In this document: in pieces, positions 38,672 through 40,612 of the stretch
Layout: each line of letters opens with the position of its first letter
How positions within the stretch are numbered: position 1 is the first letter of the stretch
Assembly (NCBI GenBank): GCA_019239425.1
Contig: JAFAZX010000019.1
Location: 1-40,612, forward strand
Direction: 5' to 3'
Source: Acidobacteriota bacterium
GTDB taxonomy: Bacteria; Acidobacteriota; Blastocatellia; Pyrinomonadales; Pyrinomonadaceae
Length of the DNA stretch: 40,612 nt
The notes under the pieces: model-generated
The model's input: the letters and a program-made list of their open reading frames with translations, nothing else
Told to the model about the DNA's origin: nothing
Databases searched by the model: none
Program-made: the position numbers and the translations under genes

Positions 38672-38728
38672 GGTAAAATTTTTGGCGGAAGGCATTTCTG
38701 CGTTTTTATCAGGGAAATGCGGTTTACC
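38672..38728. promoter_or_regulatory. Nested inverted repeats upstream of the sigma-54 promoter (candidate activator site)
   Basis: GGTAAA (38672-38677) pairs with TTTACC (38723-38728), and GCATTTC (38692-38698) with GAAATGC (38714-38720). They lie 16-72 bases upstream of the -24 element, close to it for an enhancer site, in a visibly AT-richer stretch. Binding by the neighbouring activator is an inference. Confidence 0.45.
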
Positions 38729-38743
38729 GTTTTCGGGCCGGCA

Positions 38744-38760
38744 TTGGCACCGCCTTTGCA
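38744..38760 (+). promoter_or_regulatory. Sigma-54 (RpoN) promoter, -24/-12 type
   Basis: TTGGCAC (38744-38750), five bases, then TTGCA (38756-38760) match the consensus TGGCAC-N5-TTGCW apart from the free spacer. The predicted start near 38771 lies about 105 bases before the receiver gene. The enhancer-binding activator is encoded immediately upstream. Confidence 0.8.
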
Positions 38761-38875
38761 ACGGACATGCGCGGGTGAGGTAATCAAACCTGGCATCCGC
38801 CGGAAGGGTGATGGACGTAGATGAGATTTGAAAACATCGCCGGAGCCATTTTGGTGAGTGACGGGGGAGAAGAAG

Positions 38876-39271
38876 ATGACGAAGCCGAAAGTTCTCATAG
38901 TTGACGACGACGTCGCCATCACGCAGCAGCTCTTCTGGACGCTGTGCGACGAGTTCGAGGTGATGACGGCGAACAACCTCTCGTCGGCCATCCGCCGCGC
39001 CACCATCTACGAGCCGGACGTCGCCATCCTCGACCTGCACCTGCCGCCGACGCTCGACGCGCCCGACACGGGGCTGCGCATCCTCGACTACGTGAAGGGC
39101 CACCTTCCCGCGTCGCAGGTCTTCGTGGCGAGCAGCGACCCCTCGGGCGAGATGCGGCGCGAGTGCGTGCGCCGCGGCGCCGACGGGTTCTTCGACAAGC
39201 CGCTCGACGTGGAGCGCCTGGTCGCCACCGTCCGCCGCACGGCCGTCGCACGGAGACTGGCCGCGGCCTGA
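38876..39271 (+). CDS. Stand-alone receiver domain response regulator
   Basis: The 131-residue protein is one receiver domain with no output domain: acidic pocket DDD (10-12), phosphoacceptor D53 in LDLHLPP and K108 in FFDKPLD. The DLHLPP motif and overall pattern make it a paralogue of the receiver in the sigma-54 activator at 37062, apart from an insert TLDAPDTG after the phosphorylation site. ATG 38876 is preferred over GTG 38858 because GGGGGAG lies 8 bases upstream. The sigma-54 promoter above it suggests it is induced by that activator and could feed back by competing for phosphate from the same kinase. Confidence 0.9.
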   Translation: MTKPKVLIVDDDVAITQQLFWTLCDEFEVMTANNLSSAIRRATIYEPDVAILDLHLPPTLDAPDTGLRILDYVKGHLPASQVFVASSDPSGEMRRECVRRGADGFFDKPLDVERLVATVRRTAVARRLAAA

Positions 39272-39423
39272 AGCGGCGGTAGAGAGTTTCACCCCGGCAG
39301 GCGGCCGCGGGCCGCCGTTGGTTGAAGCGAGGGCTAACTTCATACGCCCTCCCTCGCTTGGCAATGCTCTTTGAGTATTAAAAGATTCGGCCCTCGCCTA
39401 CCCCAACAATCGAGCGGCCGTGA

Positions 39424-39469
39424 TGGCGCCCGCACGTTAAGGCATCCCTTCTGCCTTGTGAGGTCGCCA
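39424..39469 (+). ncRNA. Composite stem-loop, part of a possible small RNA
   Basis: TGGCG pairs with CGCCA, CAC with GTG, and AAGGCA with TGCCTT (loop TCCCTTC) to form one extended hairpin with an internal loop and a bulge. It abuts the terminator directly. No promoter could be assigned with confidence, so this is a structural candidate only. Confidence 0.3.
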
Positions 39470-39517
39470 AAGCCCCCGTCCCCAAATAGACTGCCCAGAG
39501 TCGCGGGGGCTTTATTT
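39469..39517 (+). terminator. Rho-independent terminator
   Basis: AAAGCCCCCG (39469-39478) and CGGGGGCTTT (39504-39513) form a 10-bp perfect stem around a 25-base loop, followed by ATTTT. It would end plus-strand transcripts from the receiver gene or from an RNA in this gap. Confidence 0.7.
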
Positions 39518-39560
39518 TAACCCGGGAGGCAAAGCTTCCCGTCCCCTCCCTCACTTCGAA

Positions 39561-39603
39561 CAAAGAGGCTCGGCTTGAACCCTTCTCAAGCCGAGCCTCT
39601 TTG
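39561..39603. terminator. Perfect 18-bp inverted repeat, probable terminator for eda
   Basis: CAAAGAGGCTCGGCTTGA and its exact complement enclose a 7-base loop. It lies 38 bases past the eda stop, with a short T-run on the plus side. It resembles a shortened, diverged family A repeat. Confidence 0.6.
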
Positions 39604-39640
39604 TTTCTGCGCCCGCCCGTTACTTAAACCCGGCCCCTTC

Positions 39641-40288
39641 TCACTTCGCGCGGGCCTCCCTGATCTTCTCGACGAAGGCGCGCGCCGCCTTCGTGATCGA
39701 GTCGAAGTCGCCCGACTTGGCCCCGCCCGTCAGACTCCCGCCCGCGCCGACAGCCACCGCGCCCGCCCCGATCCACTCCGCGACGTTCGAGAGGTCGACG
39801 CCGCCCGTCGGCATCAGAGGCGCCTGCGGCAGAGGCCCTTTAATGGCCTTGATGATCGAAGGGCCGAACGCCTCGCCGGGGAAGAGCTTCACCACGTCCG
39901 CGCCCAACTCCATCGCCTCGATCACATCCCTTATCGTCATCGCGCCGGGCATGACCGGGACTTGGTAACGGTTGCACAGGCGCACCGTCTCCGGGTTGAG
40001 CGAGGGCGAGACGACGTAAGACGCACCCGAGAGGATCGCGACGCGCGCCGTCTCGGGGTCGAGGACGGTGCCCGCGCCGAGGATCAGCTCGGAGGGTTTG
40101 TAAGCCGCGGCCAGCTCCTCGATGACCTTGTGCGCGCGGGGCACGGTGAAGGTCATCTCGACGGCGGGGCAGCCGCCCGCCAGCACCGCGTCGGCGACGC
40201 GGCGGGCCTGCTCGCCCGACTCGGCGCGCACGACCGCCACGAGCCCCGCCTCCGTGATGCGGCGGAGTATCTCCAGTTTGGGAATCAT
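39641..40288 (-). CDS. eda: KDPG/KHG aldolase (2-keto-3-deoxy-6-phosphogluconate aldolase)
   Basis: Class I aldolase splitting 2-keto-3-deoxy-6-phosphogluconate to pyruvate and glyceraldehyde 3-phosphate. It serves the Entner-Doudoroff and hexuronate routes. The 215-residue protein has VAVVRAESGEQARRVADAVL, then VEMTFTVPRA with the catalytic Glu, GAGTVLDPE, the Schiff-base Lys in VVKLFPGEAFGP and PTGGVDLSNVAEW for phosphate binding. ATG 40288 has only a weak ribosome site (GAGGG, 12 bases away). It lies 29 bases after the xylA fragment on the same strand, so a xylA-eda operon is likely. It could take KDPG derived from glucuronate released by GH115 and CE15. Confidence 0.93.
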   Translation of the reverse strand: MIPKLEILRRITEAGLVAVVRAESGEQARRVADAVLAGGCPAVEMTFTVPRAHKVIEELAAAYKPSELILGAGTVLDPETARVAILSGASYVVSPSLNPETVRLCNRYQVPVMPGAMTIRDVIEAMELGADVVKLFPGEAFGPSIIKAIKGPLPQAPLMPTGGVDLSNVAEWIGAGAVAVGAGGSLTGGAKSGDFDSITKAARAFVEKIREARAK

Positions 40289-40317
40289 CCGTTTGTCACC
40301 CTCTCTCAGTCGAAGCT

Positions 40318-40612
40318 TCAGCGCACGCCGAGCAGGATGTCGATGGTGAGCTGGTCGAGCCGCTCGTACTTCAACCCCTTCGACGCCAGCTCCGCGCGGT
40401 CGAACTCCCGCGCCAGCAGCTCCTCGTTGCGCCCCCGGTCGAACCCCCCGCCGCCGTTCGCGTCCAGCCGCGCGATCTCCGCCAGCAAAGACTTCACCTC
40501 CGGGTCGCGGTTCCACCGCTCGCCCTTCTCCTTCAGGATGAGGTAGGTGCGCATGCACCCCCGCGCGAACTCCTTCACCCCCTCGTAGTCCTCGCTGCGG
40601 TAGGCGTGCGCG
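40318..40612 (-). CDS. xylA: Xylose isomerase, C-terminal part (second copy; 5' end outside the window)
   Basis: The frame is open to the window edge on the minus strand, so only the last 98 residues are seen, beginning near [18 protein letters not shown]. They equal the end of the left-edge xylA apart from Leu for Pro in IARLDANGG. At DNA level 287 of 288 bases match, including silent positions; similarity ends at the penultimate codon (GTG CGC TGA here, GTC AGG TAA there). The metal-ligand part is off the edge. It is followed by eda in the same direction. Near-identity implies recent duplication, gene conversion or an assembly effect. Confidence 0.9.
   Translation of the reverse strand, partial: AHAYRSEDYEGVKEFARGCMRTYLILKEKGERWNRDPEVKSLLAEIARLDANGGGGFDRGRNEELLAREFDRAELASKGLKYERLDQLTIDILLGVR

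Larger units (their letters stand above)
39272..39640. other. Gene-free stretch rich in RNA secondary structure
   Basis: No credible coding frame is seen in these 369 bases. In order they hold: hairpin GGCGGCC-GCG-GGCCGCC (39300-39316); AAGCGAGGG paired with CCCTCGCTT (39325-39359); an AT-richer stretch (39362-39390); a composite hairpin (39424-39469); the terminator at 39469-39517; and the inverted repeat 39561-39603. A small RNA or long untranslated leader is possible; no known RNA family is recognised. Confidence 0.6.

Noticed and set aside
39358..39381. TTGGCA and TATTAA as a promoter for the structured gap
   Set aside because: The spacing is only 12 bases, too short for a sigma-70 promoter.

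Overview
The window is about 40.6 kb of GC-rich, gene-dense bacterial DNA. It probably comes from an Acidobacteriota member of the Blastocatellia/Pyrinomonadaceae type. That is an inference from gene content: an acidobacterial-type VWFA-related secreted protein, an SBBP-propeller/Calx-beta/DUF4214 surface protein, DUF2721 and DUF2339 proteins, and many palindromic intergenic repeats. No rRNA, tRNA, CRISPR array or transposase was recognised.

Bases 1-17000 and the right edge form a glucuronoxylan/xylose utilisation locus. It holds a GH115 alpha-glucuronidase (frameshifted as read), a CE15-type glucuronoyl esterase, a GH43 beta-xylosidase-like enzyme, an ExuT-like MFS transporter and two partial xylose isomerases. 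It also holds a plus-strand operon that looks like the lower Weimberg pathway: a YjhG/YagF-type xylonate dehydratase, an FAH-family 2-keto-3-deoxy-acid dehydratase and a 2-oxoglutarate-semialdehyde dehydrogenase, with a GH25-like/DUF1906-like gene inserted among them. A Tat-signal Gfo/Idh/MocA oxidoreductase and a coupled epimerase-like gene run divergently from it. KDPG aldolase (eda) follows the right-hand xylA. The organism therefore seems to carry both the isomerase and the oxidative route for xylose next to the enzymes that release xylose and glucuronate.

Bases 17000-34900 hold surface, membrane and metabolic genes: the propeller protein, DUF2721, a Gly/Ala/Lys-rich low-complexity protein, a VWFA protein, a GntR regulator, a DUF2339 polytopic membrane protein, a PhyH-like dioxygenase, a small secreted protein, DUF962/Mpo1-like, aldo/keto reductase, PLP decarboxylase, a CysQ/inositol-monophosphatase-family enzyme, OsmC and RidA.

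Bases 34900-39300 hold a PrsK-like histidine kinase, a sigma-54 activator of the NtrC/PrsR type with an unusual GAFTDA loop, and a stand-alone receiver preceded by a near-perfect sigma-54 promoter. This looks like a self-contained regulatory circuit. A structured gene-free gap with a terminator follows.

Points that stand out: (i) nearly identical xylA 3' ends in inverted orientation at the two window edges; (ii) at least five types of palindromic repeat, several supplying stop codons or the hydrophobic core of signal peptides; (iii) a prfB-like +1 frameshift context at the end of the Gly/Ala/Lys-rich gene; (iv) the sigma-54 circuit; (v) a CE15 enzyme whose conserved Arg after the nucleophile is Tyr; (vi) hairpins that occlude ribosome binding sites.
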